A DNA stretch of 64,000 nt, taken from contig JAILAN010000080.1 of assembly GCA_024681595.1 (NCBI GenBank), forward strand, positions 17,029-81,028, given 5' to 3'. A program made the position numbers and the translations under genes. Below the pieces are notes generated by a model that ran no database searches, was not told where the DNA came from, and saw nothing but the letters and a program-made list of their open reading frames with translations. Source of the stretch: Lachnospiraceae bacterium. GTDB taxonomy: Bacteria > Bacillota > Clostridia > Lachnospirales > Lachnospiraceae. Shown here piece after piece: positions 37,057-46,566 of this stretch. How positions within the stretch are numbered: the stretch's first letter is position 1; each line of letters starts with the position of its first letter.

Positions 37057-38514
37057 ATGATTGATGAAAATCTGAACAACAACAGCACCGAAGAAACTGC
37101 GGCGTTGTTCATTGGCGCACAAAAGAGAAAAAAGGCCGAAGAAGAAGCCAGAAAAAAGGCTGAGGAAGAACAGGCAAAACGTGATGCGGCTGAAGCTGAA
37201 GTCCGCAGGATGGAGCAGGAGATCGAGGAGCAGAAAAGAAAGGCCGAAGAAGAGCGCAAAGCACTTGAAGAGGCTGAAAGATTAAAGGCTCAGCAGGATC
37301 TTAAGGAAAACATCAAAGAGGGTATCAAAGAAGGCGTTAAAGATGCCATCAAAGTTGCTGTCGGTGAAAAGAATAAGGAAAAGTCAAAAACAGCAAAGAT
37401 CGTAGGTATCGCGGTAGGTTCTGTTGCAATCATCGCTATCGTGGTCGGCATCATTCTGGCTATCAAGAACAGAGGACATGCCATCGATTATGCGGAACTT
37501 GACTTTGACGGAACCTACAAGATCAAGGAAGACGGTTATGGTTTTGAATTAGCTTATCCCGAGGAAGTCTATGAAAGCGTTTCCGAAAAGGCAGATGGTA
37601 GTTCCGTAGCCGTTTATTTTGAAACAAAAAACAAAAAGGCACCCAATACGATTGTTTATATGATTGACACTGAAGATCCGGCGCCGGCCCTTCAGTTCGA
37701 TGTTGAATATACTCTTGATGAGCTTAAATCTACTTCGCAATCTTACATTGAAGATTACGATGTCATTGATGATTCAAAGACCAGAATATCAGATGACCCC
37801 GATTACTATTTATATCAGGCGACATATCAGGTTCAGGAAGATATTTTCGGTGCAGTTGCAAGCTGGTATACGCTGAACGATGAAGGAAAGGTATTCTTTA
37901 CAACGGCCATTTCCTTCGGAAACAGTAAAGACGAAGAATCCGCTGAAAACATGATCGATATGTTCATGTCCGAGAATATGGATACTGCTCTGAAGACTCC
38001 CGGCGCTTATCCTGTCGACGAATATGACTGGGACGGTGCCATAGGTATCGAGCAGGTTAACTTTAAGGTTCCGGTCTCAAAAGACAGATTCCAGGAATTA
38101 AAGAAGTTCAATAACGAAGGTGAAAGAGTCTACATAGACAAGAACGGTACGATCATCATCCTTGCAGGTGTTAAGCTTGCAGAAAAGGATGGATTTGCGA
38201 TCCTTGAAGATCAGGTACAGAGTTTCTACGATGCATTCAAAAAGATCGCTGACAACGGACTTCCCGAGATCAAGGCCGAAAGCAGAACTTTCTTTTCAAG
38301 TACGGACTCGCCCTTCGGATATGTAGACAGCTTTAACGAGTATACAACGATATACAATGGTATCCAATACTGGGAGAGAGACTACGCCGTGGTTTGGGAA
38401 GGTACAGATGCCATGTACGCAGCTATCGTATATACATATGTTCCAATGGAGACCAAGGATAAGTATAAAGACATCCTTGATAAATCCATTGAGGACCTTG
38501 ACACATACAGATAA
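37057..38514 (+). CDS. Coiled-coil membrane protein of the type VII secretion locus, copy 1
   Basis: 485 residues, family not recognised. The first 20 residues (LNNNSTEETAALFIGAQKRKK) are followed by a highly charged coiled coil rich in KAEEE (about 22-80), an amphipathic stretch, one transmembrane helix (about 113-136) and a large extracellular domain (about 145-485) rich in beta-type sequence. It is paralogous to the next gene along the whole length, best in the N-terminal 65 residues and around the C-terminal YWER segment. First gene of the operon leading to essC, so it may be a membrane component of the secretion channel in place of EssB or EsaA. That role is inference. Confidence 0.75.
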   Translation: MIDENLNNNSTEETAALFIGAQKRKKAEEEARKKAEEEQAKRDAAEAEVRRMEQEIEEQKRKAEEERKALEEAERLKAQQDLKENIKEGIKEGVKDAIKVAVGEKNKEKSKTAKIVGIAVGSVAIIAIVVGIILAIKNRGHAIDYAELDFDGTYKIKEDGYGFELAYPEEVYESVSEKADGSSVAVYFETKNKKAPNTIVYMIDTEDPAPALQFDVEYTLDELKSTSQSYIEDYDVIDDSKTRISDDPDYYLYQATYQVQEDIFGAVASWYTLNDEGKVFFTTAISFGNSKDEESAENMIDMFMSENMDTALKTPGAYPVDEYDWDGAIGIEQVNFKVPVSKDRFQELKKFNNEGERVYIDKNGTIIILAGVKLAEKDGFAILEDQVQSFYDAFKKIADNGLPEIKAESRTFFSSTDSPFGYVDSFNEYTTIYNGIQYWERDYAVVWEGTDAMYAAIVYTYVPMETKDKYKDILDKSIEDLDTYR

Positions 38515-38538
38515 TCGCTACGAAGGGAGAATCGGATA

Positions 38539-40032
38539 ATGAGTGATGAAATCCTGAACAACAACGAAAACGAAGATACTTCGGCGTTGTTCGTGTCAAC
38601 ACAAAAGAAAAAGAGGGCCGAAGAAGAAGCCAGAAGAAAAGCTGAAGAAGAACAGGCCAAAAGAGACGCCGCAGCAGCCGAAGTTGCAAAGATGGAACAG
38701 GAAGTTGAGGAGCGTCGAAGAAAGGCTGAAGAAGAAAGGCTGGCTCTCCAGAAAGCCGAAGAAGAAGCAAAACAGCGCAAGAACGATCTTGCAGCCAAAG
38801 CTGATACTTCCGCTACACAGGAAGCTGTAAGAGCGGCTATTGAGGGAACTGCAAAGAAGATCAAGGACAGCAAAGTACCTAAGCTTATCGGTCTTATCGC
38901 AGGTGTTGTAGTTTGTATTGCTATCTGTTTGACGGTAGTGCTTACCATCATTGAAAAGAACAGTTTCCACATTGATGATGTAAACGTTGATGAAAAGTAC
39001 ACATCAAAAGAAGCCGGTTATGATATCGAGCTCATGTATCCGGGAGAGCTTTATCCCGAGATATCAGAAGATAAGACCGATGATGGGGTATCTATCCTTT
39101 TTGAGGAAGCAAAGAAAAAGGGAATATCTACAAAGATCGTTATAAGTGACCTTGTTGATGATGACAAAGATAAGGTGAACAGAGACGAAGCTCCATTCTA
39201 TGCTGTAAAAGACTTTAAGAGCTATCTTGCAAGGACATCAGAGGAACAGCTCAACAATGCATTGGACGGAGTAAATATCAAAGATACTGAAGAGTGCTCA
39301 TACTCTGAAGATGATCCGGGTGCATATTCTATTACCTATAAATTCAATACGGATGAATACAGCAGCGGAACCGCCTATGCGTGGATAGAGCCCAACAGCA
39401 AACTTGATTACAAAGTTGTTTCGGTCATCTGCTTCTCAAAGAGCGAAGATCAGGTAGTCGTTGAGGAATTCAGGGACCTTATCACAGCTAAAAATGCAAA
39501 GGATGCATTTGCAATGCCCGGCGCTAATCCTCCCAAAGCTACCGAAGTTGACGGTACACTTGAAGAAAACACGATGCACATGCTGATCCATGTTCCTAAA
39601 GATATGTTTGTTAAGTGGTCAGGCAGTTCACCTTCTTTTTCGGTATGGACCGATGATAACGGAGCAAAGATCATCATTCAGCCTGTTGACAGTACGATCG
39701 AAGGTGATATCACAAGTGCTCAGGCCGATGTTTTGTTTGAAGGATTAAAGGAGATTGCAGACACCGGTGTCAGCGGAATGTTCACCACTGTTGAAGCCAG
39801 AACACTCATAAGTGAAGACACTTCCAAAAAAGGATGGGTAGGATATACCGCAGATTACCAGACCGTGATGAGCGGTGTTACCTATTGGGAGAGGATACGG
39901 CTTTCGCTTTGGACCGACGAGACCACGGGACAGAAGTATTGGGCTTTTATAATCACACTTGCTCCCGAAGTGAACAAGAATGATTACAAGGTGATCTTTG
40001 ATAAGACGATTGCAACTTTGGAAGATCTATAA
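38539..40032 (+). CDS. Coiled-coil membrane protein of the type VII secretion locus, copy 2
   Basis: 497 residues with the layout of its upstream paralogue: N-terminal LNNNENEDTSALFVSTQKKK, coiled coil (about 22-80), transmembrane helix (about 114-138) and extracellular region to the end, with YWERIRLSLW near 460. Coiled-coil identity to copy 1 is high, the outer domain much less, which fits an old duplication with divergence of the exposed part. It ends 24 nt before essC. Heteromeric assembly of the two copies is a reasonable guess. Confidence 0.75.
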   Translation: MSDEILNNNENEDTSALFVSTQKKKRAEEEARRKAEEEQAKRDAAAAEVAKMEQEVEERRRKAEEERLALQKAEEEAKQRKNDLAAKADTSATQEAVRAAIEGTAKKIKDSKVPKLIGLIAGVVVCIAICLTVVLTIIEKNSFHIDDVNVDEKYTSKEAGYDIELMYPGELYPEISEDKTDDGVSILFEEAKKKGISTKIVISDLVDDDKDKVNRDEAPFYAVKDFKSYLARTSEEQLNNALDGVNIKDTEECSYSEDDPGAYSITYKFNTDEYSSGTAYAWIEPNSKLDYKVVSVICFSKSEDQVVVEEFRDLITAKNAKDAFAMPGANPPKATEVDGTLEENTMHMLIHVPKDMFVKWSGSSPSFSVWTDDNGAKIIIQPVDSTIEGDITSAQADVLFEGLKEIADTGVSGMFTTVEARTLISEDTSKKGWVGYTADYQTVMSGVTYWERIRLSLWTDETTGQKYWAFIITLAPEVNKNDYKVIFDKTIATLEDL

Positions 40033-40056
40033 AAGTAAAGGTAAAGGGGTTTATAT

Positions 40057-43000
40057 ATGAGTTTCTTATTAACAGCCGTTTTTGAAAACGGATTTTGTGA
40101 ATTGTATCTTCCCAGCGTTGATAACCGTAAGGTCCCGCTGGAGATAAAGCCATACATAAGCGGAAGGGATGAAGAGATCATTCTGCCTGTGGAAGTATGG
40201 GACGGTGTATGGACGATATCCGGAAACGGAATGTTTACCATCACTCAGAACGAAAAAGTAATAGAAAAAGCAGAGCTTAAGGACGGCCTTTTTGTAAACT
40301 GTGAATTCAGTGACGGCCAGGTATTTTCGCTTACTGCCGAGGAGGTTACTGACGGTAATAAGCAGTTTAAGAAATATCTGCTAAAGGCTGATGCTAAGAC
40401 CATTACAATAGGTAATGATCCTTCAAACATGATCTGCTACTCGAATAAGTTCGTATCACCCAAACATGCCGAGATCAGCATTTCTGACGGCAATGCCGTT
40501 ATAAAGGATCTCGGGAGCATGAACGGTACCTTTGTCAACGGCAGAATGATGGAGGGCGAAAGACCGCTGAAATTCGGTGATGTTATTTACATTATCGGAC
40601 TTAAGATAGTTTATCTGGGAAATTCGCTTGCTGTAAATGATCCCAGAAACAGCGTTAAGATCAGTGAACTTAAAGAGATAAACATCTCAACCGCAGGAAA
40701 TGGTGAAGACGTGATCCCCGAGGTTGAGGAAGAAAAGTATTTCTTACGTACTCCCAGAAAACTTGAGCTTCTGAACAAGGATACTTTCACACTTGAGAAA
40801 TGTCCGCCCAGACAAAAGATGGAAAAGCAGCCTCTGCTTCTGACTATAGGTCCTTCGTTTACGATGATAATTCCTATGGCACTCGGAGCAGCATTATCAA
40901 TGGGGGAGGGCTTTGCGGGAGCCGGACTCGTAATGAGTATCGGAGCTGCAGCCATTGGCGCAATATGGGCCATCGTCAATACCAAACATCAGGATAAGGT
41001 ATATGCCGAAAATGAGAAAAAGAGAGTTGAATCTTATCAGGCATATGCGACCAAAATGACTGGTGAGATACGTGAAAGAATGGAGTATAACACAGGAGTT
41101 CTTGAGCGTAGATATCCTTCTGCCGATGAAGCAGCTGAGATAGGTATTAACGAGACATCAAGGCTCTGGGAAAAGAGTTGGACTCATGATGACTTCCTTG
41201 ATGTAAGACTCGGTAAAGCCAATATTCCTTCTTATAATAATATCGAGACTCAAAAAGAGCAGGCATTGCAGGAATTTGATCCTCTGAACAACAAGGCAGG
41301 AGAGATCAAACTAGCAATGTCTATGCTTAAAAATGTTCCGGTTTCTCTGTCTATATATAATAACCGGTTTGCGGGAATCGTGTCTGCTAACAGAGAAAGG
41401 GCCCTTAATCTTGCACGGCTCATGACTGTACAGCTTGCGAGCGCACACCCCTATACGGATGTCCGTATGTGTGTTGTCTTCCCGCTGAAAGAAAGAGATC
41501 AGTGGAATTACATGAGATACCTTCCTCATGTCTGGTCACCGGATGGCAAGATCCGTCTTATGTGCTGTGATAAAAACAGTGTCGGTGACGTTATGTACTT
41601 CCTTTCGGGAGTTATACGTGATCGTATGGACAGTAACGGCAAAGAGGCTGCAAAAAGAGAAGAAGGTAAGAAAATACTTCCGCATTATGTTTTCTTTATT
41701 GCCGACTACTCACTTCTTGAGGAAGAACCTATCAACAAGTATCTGCTCAACCCCAAGGAAGAGCTTGGTATCTCGGTTGTCATGCTGGCTGATTCACCGG
41801 ATAAGCTTCCGAGCAACTGTACAGCTATAGTAACGTTTAATGATAATGATCACAGCATTGTTTCAACGACCAATTCTTTCCCCGCCAGAGAAAACGTTGT
41901 GTTTGATTCGCTCGAGGAAAGTAAAGCCGACAGATTTGCCAGAACATTATCGGGTGTTCATCTTCGTGAGACCGGTGTTTCGACGGCGATACCTGATATG
42001 CTGACATTCCTTGATATGTACAAGACCTCCAGCGTCGATAATCTGGATATCTACCACAGATGGCTCGAGAACCGCACATATGAGAGTATGAGAGCGATGA
42101 TCGGATACAAGTCAGGTAATCAGCCGCTGTACCTCGATATACATGAAAAATATCACGGACCTCACGGTCTGGTTGCAGGTACTACAGGTTCTGGTAAATC
42201 AGAGACGCTGCAGAGTTATATCCTGTCACTTGCCATTAACTATCATCCCGATGAAGTCGCTTTCATCCTTATAGACTATAAGGGTGGCGGAATGGCACAG
42301 AGTTTTGAGGGACTGCCTCATGTATCCGGTGTTATCACAAACCTTGGCGGAAATGCGACCAACAGAGCTCTGTTGTCCATAAATGCCGAGATAAAGCGCA
42401 GACAGAAACTGTTCAACGACTTTAAGGTTAAGCATATTGATGCATATATAGAGCTTTATCGCTCCGGAGTTGCCACTGAGCCCATGCCTCACCTGCTCAT
42501 CATCGCCGATGAGTTTGCAGAGTTAAAGAAAGAACAGCCTGAGTTCGTACGTTCACTCGTATCAGCAGCCCGCGTGGGACGTTCTCTTGGTGTAAACCTT
42601 ATACTTGCAACCCAGAAGCCTTCCGGTGTTGTTGATGATGAAATCTGGTCAAACACAAGATTCCGTCTCTGCTTGAGAGTTGCAGACAAGTCTGATTCAA
42701 ATGAAATGATCAAGAAGCCGGATGCAGCATATATTACCGGAACAGGACGCGGATACTTCCAGGTAGGAAGTGATGAGATCTTCGAAGAATTCCAGTCAGG
42801 CTGGTCAGGAGCAGCTTATGAGCCCGAGGTGGCATTCAGTGATGAAAAGAACGCCAAGGTTGAACTGATAAACCTTATCGGTAAAAACGGAGTTCCCAAG
42901 AAGAAGGATAAGAATAAGAAATCAGACAATATACAGAGTGTTACCCAGCTTGATGCTATCGTAAAATATGCAGCAAAGATCGCGGAGGAACACGAGATCC

Positions 43001-44652
43001 CGGCTGTACGCCAGATATGGCTGCCGGCGCTTAAGAACAAACTGTATCTTAGCGAACTGTCTTCGGATAAGGCAGAGGCAAAAACGCTTTGTGTTCCTAT
43101 CGGACTTGCCGACAATCCGGAGATCCAGAGTCAGTATACGGCATATGTTGATTTCCTTTCAGACGGAAACCTTCTTATATGCGGAAGCGCCGGCTCAGGT
43201 AAGACCACGCTTCTTCAGACTATCATCTATGGTGCGGTTACGAGATATTCTGCATCAGAAATAAATGCGTATATACTCGACTTCTCTTCACGTACAATGA
43301 CGGTATTTGCTTCAATGCCTCATATCGGTGGCGTATGCTTCGACGGTGATGATGATAAGCTTAATGATACATTTGAGTTCTTCTCATCTGAACTCGCTTC
43401 AAGAAAGAAGAAATTTGCAAGTGTCGGGATCGGTTCATACAAAGAATATATACAGCATAATGATGACTGTCCTGCATTGCTTCTTATCATTGATAACTTC
43501 ATTTCTTTCTATGAGAATTATGACAAGTATGAAGATGATCTGTCAGTTATCACCAGAGAAGGCGTGAGCTACGGTATTTATACGGTCATCACGGCCAATA
43601 ATTCCGGTGATCTGCGAAGCAGACTCAGACAGAACTTTAATAAGGGCATAGCACTTCAGATGCCAGACAGATTTGAGTATGAAGCTGTTGTCGGTGATCA
43701 CACCGAGATCGTTCCCGAAGGAAAGACACCCGGCCGAGGACTTATCAAATCACCTGTATGTGTTGAATTCCAGGTTGCACTTCCGGTTGAAGAGACAGAC
43801 GGTCTTTCACAGGCCCAGAGTATAAAGAAAGCTCTATCCGGAATAGAAGTCGACCCTGCAAAGAAGGCTGCAAAAAAGCCCGGACAGGTTCTCGATTCTC
43901 TTGGTATCAAGGAACTCCTGGAAGAAATAAAGGATTATCCTGAGAACCTCTTTGCACTAGGAAAGACGGTAGACGGCGAGAATGTGATCACCGTTGATAT
44001 GGATAACGAATACTGTCTTAGCATTATAGGCCTTGGTAAGACAGGAAAGACCAACATGCTGAAGGCTCTGGCACTTGAAGGAGTCAAAAAGGGTGACAGT
44101 GTTATCATCTTTGACGGAAAGAACGAAGAGCTGAAGGATTTTGCATTGGAAAACAAGATCAGCAAATATATCACTGATGATTCAGGACTCTTTGCACTCA
44201 TGCAGGATGAGATAGTCGGAGAATTCGGTGAGCGTAACGGCATAGTCAATGACGCCAGAGATAACGGCAGATCGATTCCCGAAGCTCTTAAGGATAAAAA
44301 GAGGATCCTTATCCTCATTAACGATTATGAGTCATTTATCGAGACAGTATATTCAGAGAATTTTGAAATGAACTCATTCTTTGAAGTTGCTCTTGAAAAG
44401 GGGCGTGATCATAAGATCCAGTTCGTTGCGGCTCTTACGGCAGATGAGGTTTCGGACTGTGCCAGATATCAGGCTTCACGCCAGTTTACCTCCATGGAAA
44501 GCGGGGTTAACATGGGCGGAATGTTTGACCAGCAGAATGTACTTCGCTGGGAGATGACATCAGCTGATGCTGTAAGACAGCTTCCGGCAGGATTTGGATA
44601 CGCTCTTTCCAAAGACGGAACTCCTGTCAGATTGATCACACCGTTGGTATAA
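40057..44652 (+). CDS. essC: Type VII secretion ATPase EssC (FHA, FtsK/SpoIIIE)
   Basis: 1531 residues, the normal EssC size. An N-terminal domain (1-100) precedes an FHA domain (about 115-188, with SPKHAEI and MNGTFVNG), two membrane helices (about 262-310) and three P-loop ATPase domains. Domain 1 has Walker A GTTGSGKSET (about 708) and Walker B LLIIADEFAE; domain 2 has GSAGSGKTTL (about 1043) and LLLIIDNF; domain 3 has GLGKTGKTN (about 1324) with a weaker Walker B. It is the motor that drives export of WXG100 proteins, hexameric at the membrane. It is followed by yukD-like and five WXG100 genes, which fixes the assignment. Confidence 0.96.
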   Translation: MSFLLTAVFENGFCELYLPSVDNRKVPLEIKPYISGRDEEIILPVEVWDGVWTISGNGMFTITQNEKVIEKAELKDGLFVNCEFSDGQVFSLTAEEVTDGNKQFKKYLLKADAKTITIGNDPSNMICYSNKFVSPKHAEISISDGNAVIKDLGSMNGTFVNGRMMEGERPLKFGDVIYIIGLKIVYLGNSLAVNDPRNSVKISELKEINISTAGNGEDVIPEVEEEKYFLRTPRKLELLNKDTFTLEKCPPRQKMEKQPLLLTIGPSFTMIIPMALGAALSMGEGFAGAGLVMSIGAAAIGAIWAIVNTKHQDKVYAENEKKRVESYQAYATKMTGEIRERMEYNTGVLERRYPSADEAAEIGINETSRLWEKSWTHDDFLDVRLGKANIPSYNNIETQKEQALQEFDPLNNKAGEIKLAMSMLKNVPVSLSIYNNRFAGIVSANRERALNLARLMTVQLASAHPYTDVRMCVVFPLKERDQWNYMRYLPHVWSPDGKIRLMCCDKNSVGDVMYFLSGVIRDRMDSNGKEAAKREEGKKILPHYVFFIADYSLLEEEPINKYLLNPKEELGISVVMLADSPDKLPSNCTAIVTFNDNDHSIVSTTNSFPARENVVFDSLEESKADRFARTLSGVHLRETGVSTAIPDMLTFLDMYKTSSVDNLDIYHRWLENRTYESMRAMIGYKSGNQPLYLDIHEKYHGPHGLVAGTTGSGKSETLQSYILSLAINYHPDEVAFILIDYKGGGMAQSFEGLPHVSGVITNLGGNATNRALLSINAEIKRRQKLFNDFKVKHIDAYIELYRSGVATEPMPHLLIIADEFAELKKEQPEFVRSLVSAARVGRSLGVNLILATQKPSGVVDDEIWSNTRFRLCLRVADKSDSNEMIKKPDAAYITGTGRGYFQVGSDEIFEEFQSGWSGAAYEPEVAFSDEKNAKVELINLIGKNGVPKKKDKNKKSDNIQSVTQLDAIVKYAAKIAEEHEIPAVRQIWLPALKNKLYLSELSSDKAEAKTLCVPIGLADNPEIQSQYTAYVDFLSDGNLLICGSAGSGKTTLLQTIIYGAVTRYSASEINAYILDFSSRTMTVFASMPHIGGVCFDGDDDKLNDTFEFFSSELASRKKKFASVGIGSYKEYIQHNDDCPALLLIIDNFISFYENYDKYEDDLSVITREGVSYGIYTVITANNSGDLRSRLRQNFNKGIALQMPDRFEYEAVVGDHTEIVPEGKTPGRGLIKSPVCVEFQVALPVEETDGLSQAQSIKKALSGIEVDPAKKAAKKPGQVLDSLGIKELLEEIKDYPENLFALGKTVDGENVITVDMDNEYCLSIIGLGKTGKTNMLKALALEGVKKGDSVIIFDGKNEELKDFALENKISKYITDDSGLFALMQDEIVGEFGERNGIVNDARDNGRSIPEALKDKKRILILINDYESFIETVYSENFEMNSFFEVALEKGRDHKIQFVAALTADEVSDCARYQASRQFTSMESGVNMGGMFDQQNVLRWEMTSADAVRQLPAGFGYALSKDGTPVRLITPLV

Positions 44653-44670
44653 AGGAGGAATCAGGATACT

Positions 44671-44925
44671 ATGAGTAAGATATTCTTAGAGGCCAGTGTT
44701 CCGGGCATAGCTAAAACATATGAGTTTTCAGCTGACCCCGTTATGACGGTCGGAAGCGTAAAAAAGGAAATGATAAATCAGATATCGGCGGTCGAAAACA
44801 TGTCGATTTTTCCGGATCCTGACAAAGTGCTTTTTTGCAGTATAGACATGGAAGGCCTGTTGCAGGATAACGAAACACTCGGAAGTATAGGAATTAAGAG
44901 CGGCGACAGGATAATGCTGATATAA
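44671..44925 (+). CDS. YukD/EsaB-like ubiquitin-fold protein
   Basis: 84 residues with ubiquitin-like features: LEASVPGIAKTYEF as the first hairpin, a helix with VKKEMINQI and the ending GIKSGDRIMLI. YukD/EsaB are small cytoplasmic proteins required for, or regulating, type VII secretion in Bacillota. The position directly after essC and before the WXG100 genes supports this. AAAGGAGGA precedes the ATG. Sequence identity to known EsaB is not assessable here. Confidence 0.8.
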   Translation: MSKIFLEASVPGIAKTYEFSADPVMTVGSVKKEMINQISAVENMSIFPDPDKVLFCSIDMEGLLQDNETLGSIGIKSGDRIMLI

Positions 44926-44935
44926 AGGAGCGCGT

Positions 44936-45241
44936 ATGGCAGATATGACAAATGTTGATCCCGGCAAATTAAGGCAGGCGGCTCAGAAAATAAGCAGTCT
45001 GGCCAGCGATCTGTCGGGTCAGGTGAGCAAGATCAATGATACACTGGATAACCTTTCAAAAGGATGGCAGTCTGAGACTGCGACCCAGTTTATGAAGAAC
45101 TGGGCCACGGACAGAGAAGCTCTTCTTGAGATGGTTGAACAGTATAACGAAGTCGGAGAACTTATGAATGAGCTGGCGCAGGATTTTGAATCTTCAGACA
45201 GTGAAGTCAATTCGATGGTCGGCAAACTCAAGCTAAGATGA
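44936..45241 (+). CDS. WXG100 family protein, copy 1 (WQS variant)
   Basis: 101 residues forming two helices around a turn, the WXG100 hairpin. The turn reads GWQSET (Trp44-Gln-Ser46), so the Gly of W-x-G is Ser. The N-terminal helix is LRQAAQKISSLASDLS. No clear Y-x3-D/E export tail is seen; the C-terminus ends in a Lys-rich stretch. It may be a partner subunit of one of the other four copies. AAAGGAG precedes the ATG, 10 nt after the YukD-like gene. Confidence 0.85.
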   Translation: MADMTNVDPGKLRQAAQKISSLASDLSGQVSKINDTLDNLSKGWQSETATQFMKNWATDREALLEMVEQYNEVGELMNELAQDFESSDSEVNSMVGKLKLR

Positions 45242-45257
45242 GGAATAAGGAGGCAAT

Positions 45258-45575
45258 ATGGCTAACGAAACAAAAGTTGATACCGCGCTGTTGGCTTCGA
45301 CGGCAGAAGCACTTACGCCGCTTATCAAGAATCTTGAGAACAATTTCGAGCAGTTTCAGCAGGAAGTCAAAAGTGCAAGAGGGGAATGGCAGGGAGATGC
45401 TTCCGATGATATAAGGAATACTTCTGCTCAGTTAAAATCCAGCTCATCAGAGATAATCAGGGTATTTAACGGATATGTGAGCGGTCTGAAGGAACTGGCA
45501 GGAATCTATGATAAAGCCGAGAATAAGGTTGCAGATACCGGTAAGTCCCTGAAGTTCGACAATACATTTAAGTGA
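45258..45575 (+). CDS. WXG100 family protein, copy 2
   Basis: 105 residues, helical hairpin with EWQGDAS (Trp44-Gln-Gly46). The C-terminal helix contains YDKAE, matching the Y-x3-D/E secretion signal of type VII substrates. WXG100 proteins leave the cell as folded dimers through EssC. Strong AAGGAGG before the ATG suggests high expression. Confidence 0.93.
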   Translation: MANETKVDTALLASTAEALTPLIKNLENNFEQFQQEVKSARGEWQGDASDDIRNTSAQLKSSSSEIIRVFNGYVSGLKELAGIYDKAENKVADTGKSLKFDNTFK

Positions 45576-45585
45576 GGTATAGTTT

Positions 45586-45879
45586 ATGGCTATAAAATTC
45601 AATTATCAGCAGACCATACAACAGGCGCAGGCTATAGAGCAGATGGCAGGCGACCTGTCGAGTAAGACCAAGTCAAAATTATCGGGAGTCAAGGATAATC
45701 TGAACGCTGCCTGGACAGGGGAATCGGGCAAGAATTTTGTTAAGTTCCTTGCCGATGCGGAGACTGATCTTGATGCAAAGGCCAAGTATCTTAAGGGAGT
45801 CGCAGACTACTTAAGGAAAGCGGCCAAGAAGATCAAAGAAGCGGAAGAGGCTGCTCAGGCATCAGCTTCAGGTATTTAA
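45586..45879 (+). CDS. WXG100 family protein, copy 3
   Basis: 97 residues with AWTGESG (Trp43-Thr-Gly45) between two helices. The tail is Ala/Lys/Glu-rich (KAAKKIKEAEEAAQ) without a Y-x3-D/E motif, so export may depend on a heterodimer partner. It starts with MAIKFNYQQTIQQA and lies 10 nt after copy 2. Confidence 0.92.
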   Translation: MAIKFNYQQTIQQAQAIEQMAGDLSSKTKSKLSGVKDNLNAAWTGESGKNFVKFLADAETDLDAKAKYLKGVADYLRKAAKKIKEAEEAAQASASGI

Positions 45880-45893
45880 GAAAAGAGGTTATT

Positions 45894-46199
45894 ATGGCAG
45901 CAAAAAATACAGTAAATGTACAAAAGATGAAATCGGCTGCATCAGAACTTGACAGTATATACTCTTCCATGACCAAACAGATCAAAAAAATGGATGAGAC
46001 CATATCATCTGTTAAGAAGATATGGACCGGTGATGCAGCAAACTCATATCTTAAATCATATGAAAAACACCTTCAGTCTTTTCAGAACATGGCAAATGCC
46101 ATAAGGTCAGCTTCGGAGGCTCTTGGTGATTCGTGTAACACATACGACCAGGCTGAAAACAGTGCCATGGATGTTGTGCAGAAGATGGGCAGACGATAA
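45894..46199 (+). CDS. WXG100 family protein, copy 4
   Basis: 101 residues, helical hairpin with IWTGDAA (Trp44-Thr-Gly46) and the C-terminal motif YDQAE, a type VII export signature. N-terminal helix MKSAASELDSIYSSM. AAGAGG precedes the ATG. Confidence 0.93.
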   Translation: MAAKNTVNVQKMKSAASELDSIYSSMTKQIKKMDETISSVKKIWTGDAANSYLKSYEKHLQSFQNMANAIRSASEALGDSCNTYDQAENSAMDVVQKMGRR

Positions 46200-46222
46200 G
46201 AAGACGGAGGTAGAGACAGAAT

Positions 46223-46549
46223 ATGGCAGACGGAAATTTAAATGTTGATGCGGCGAAATTAAGATCTCATGCCGAGTCTATCGATAACGTACAGACATCA
46301 CTCAAGGAATCATGCTATTCCGCAAAGAGTAAGATCGATTCATTAAAGGGTATCTGGACAGGTACGGCTGCGGATACCTATCAGTCAAGTTTCACCAAGC
46401 TGATGGATGACTGTAATGAAGCCCTGAACACTTTGGGGAAAATGGTCAATTCACTTTATGATTCTGCAGACCGTTATGAAAAGAGCATTAAGGACGTTCA
46501 GGATGCTGTTAAGGATATCCCGAAGCTTCCGACAAATCTGTTTAAGTGA
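46223..46549 (+). CDS. WXG100 family protein, copy 5
   Basis: 108 residues with IWTGTAA (Trp45-Thr-Gly47) and YDSAD in the second helix, again the Y-x3-D/E pattern, followed by a longer tail ending KLPTNLFK. ACGGAGG precedes the ATG. The five copies are clearly homologous but not near-identical, so they are an old expansion rather than recent duplicates. Confidence 0.93.
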   Translation: MADGNLNVDAAKLRSHAESIDNVQTSLKESCYSAKSKIDSLKGIWTGTAADTYQSSFTKLMDDCNEALNTLGKMVNSLYDSADRYEKSIKDVQDAVKDIPKLPTNLFK

Positions 46550-46566
46550 TAAAAAGGCGGTGAAAT

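Noticed and set aside
38382..39002. 206-residue minus-strand frame rich in Ser/Phe
   Set aside because: It is the shadow of the KAEEE coiled-coil codons of the secretion-locus protein.
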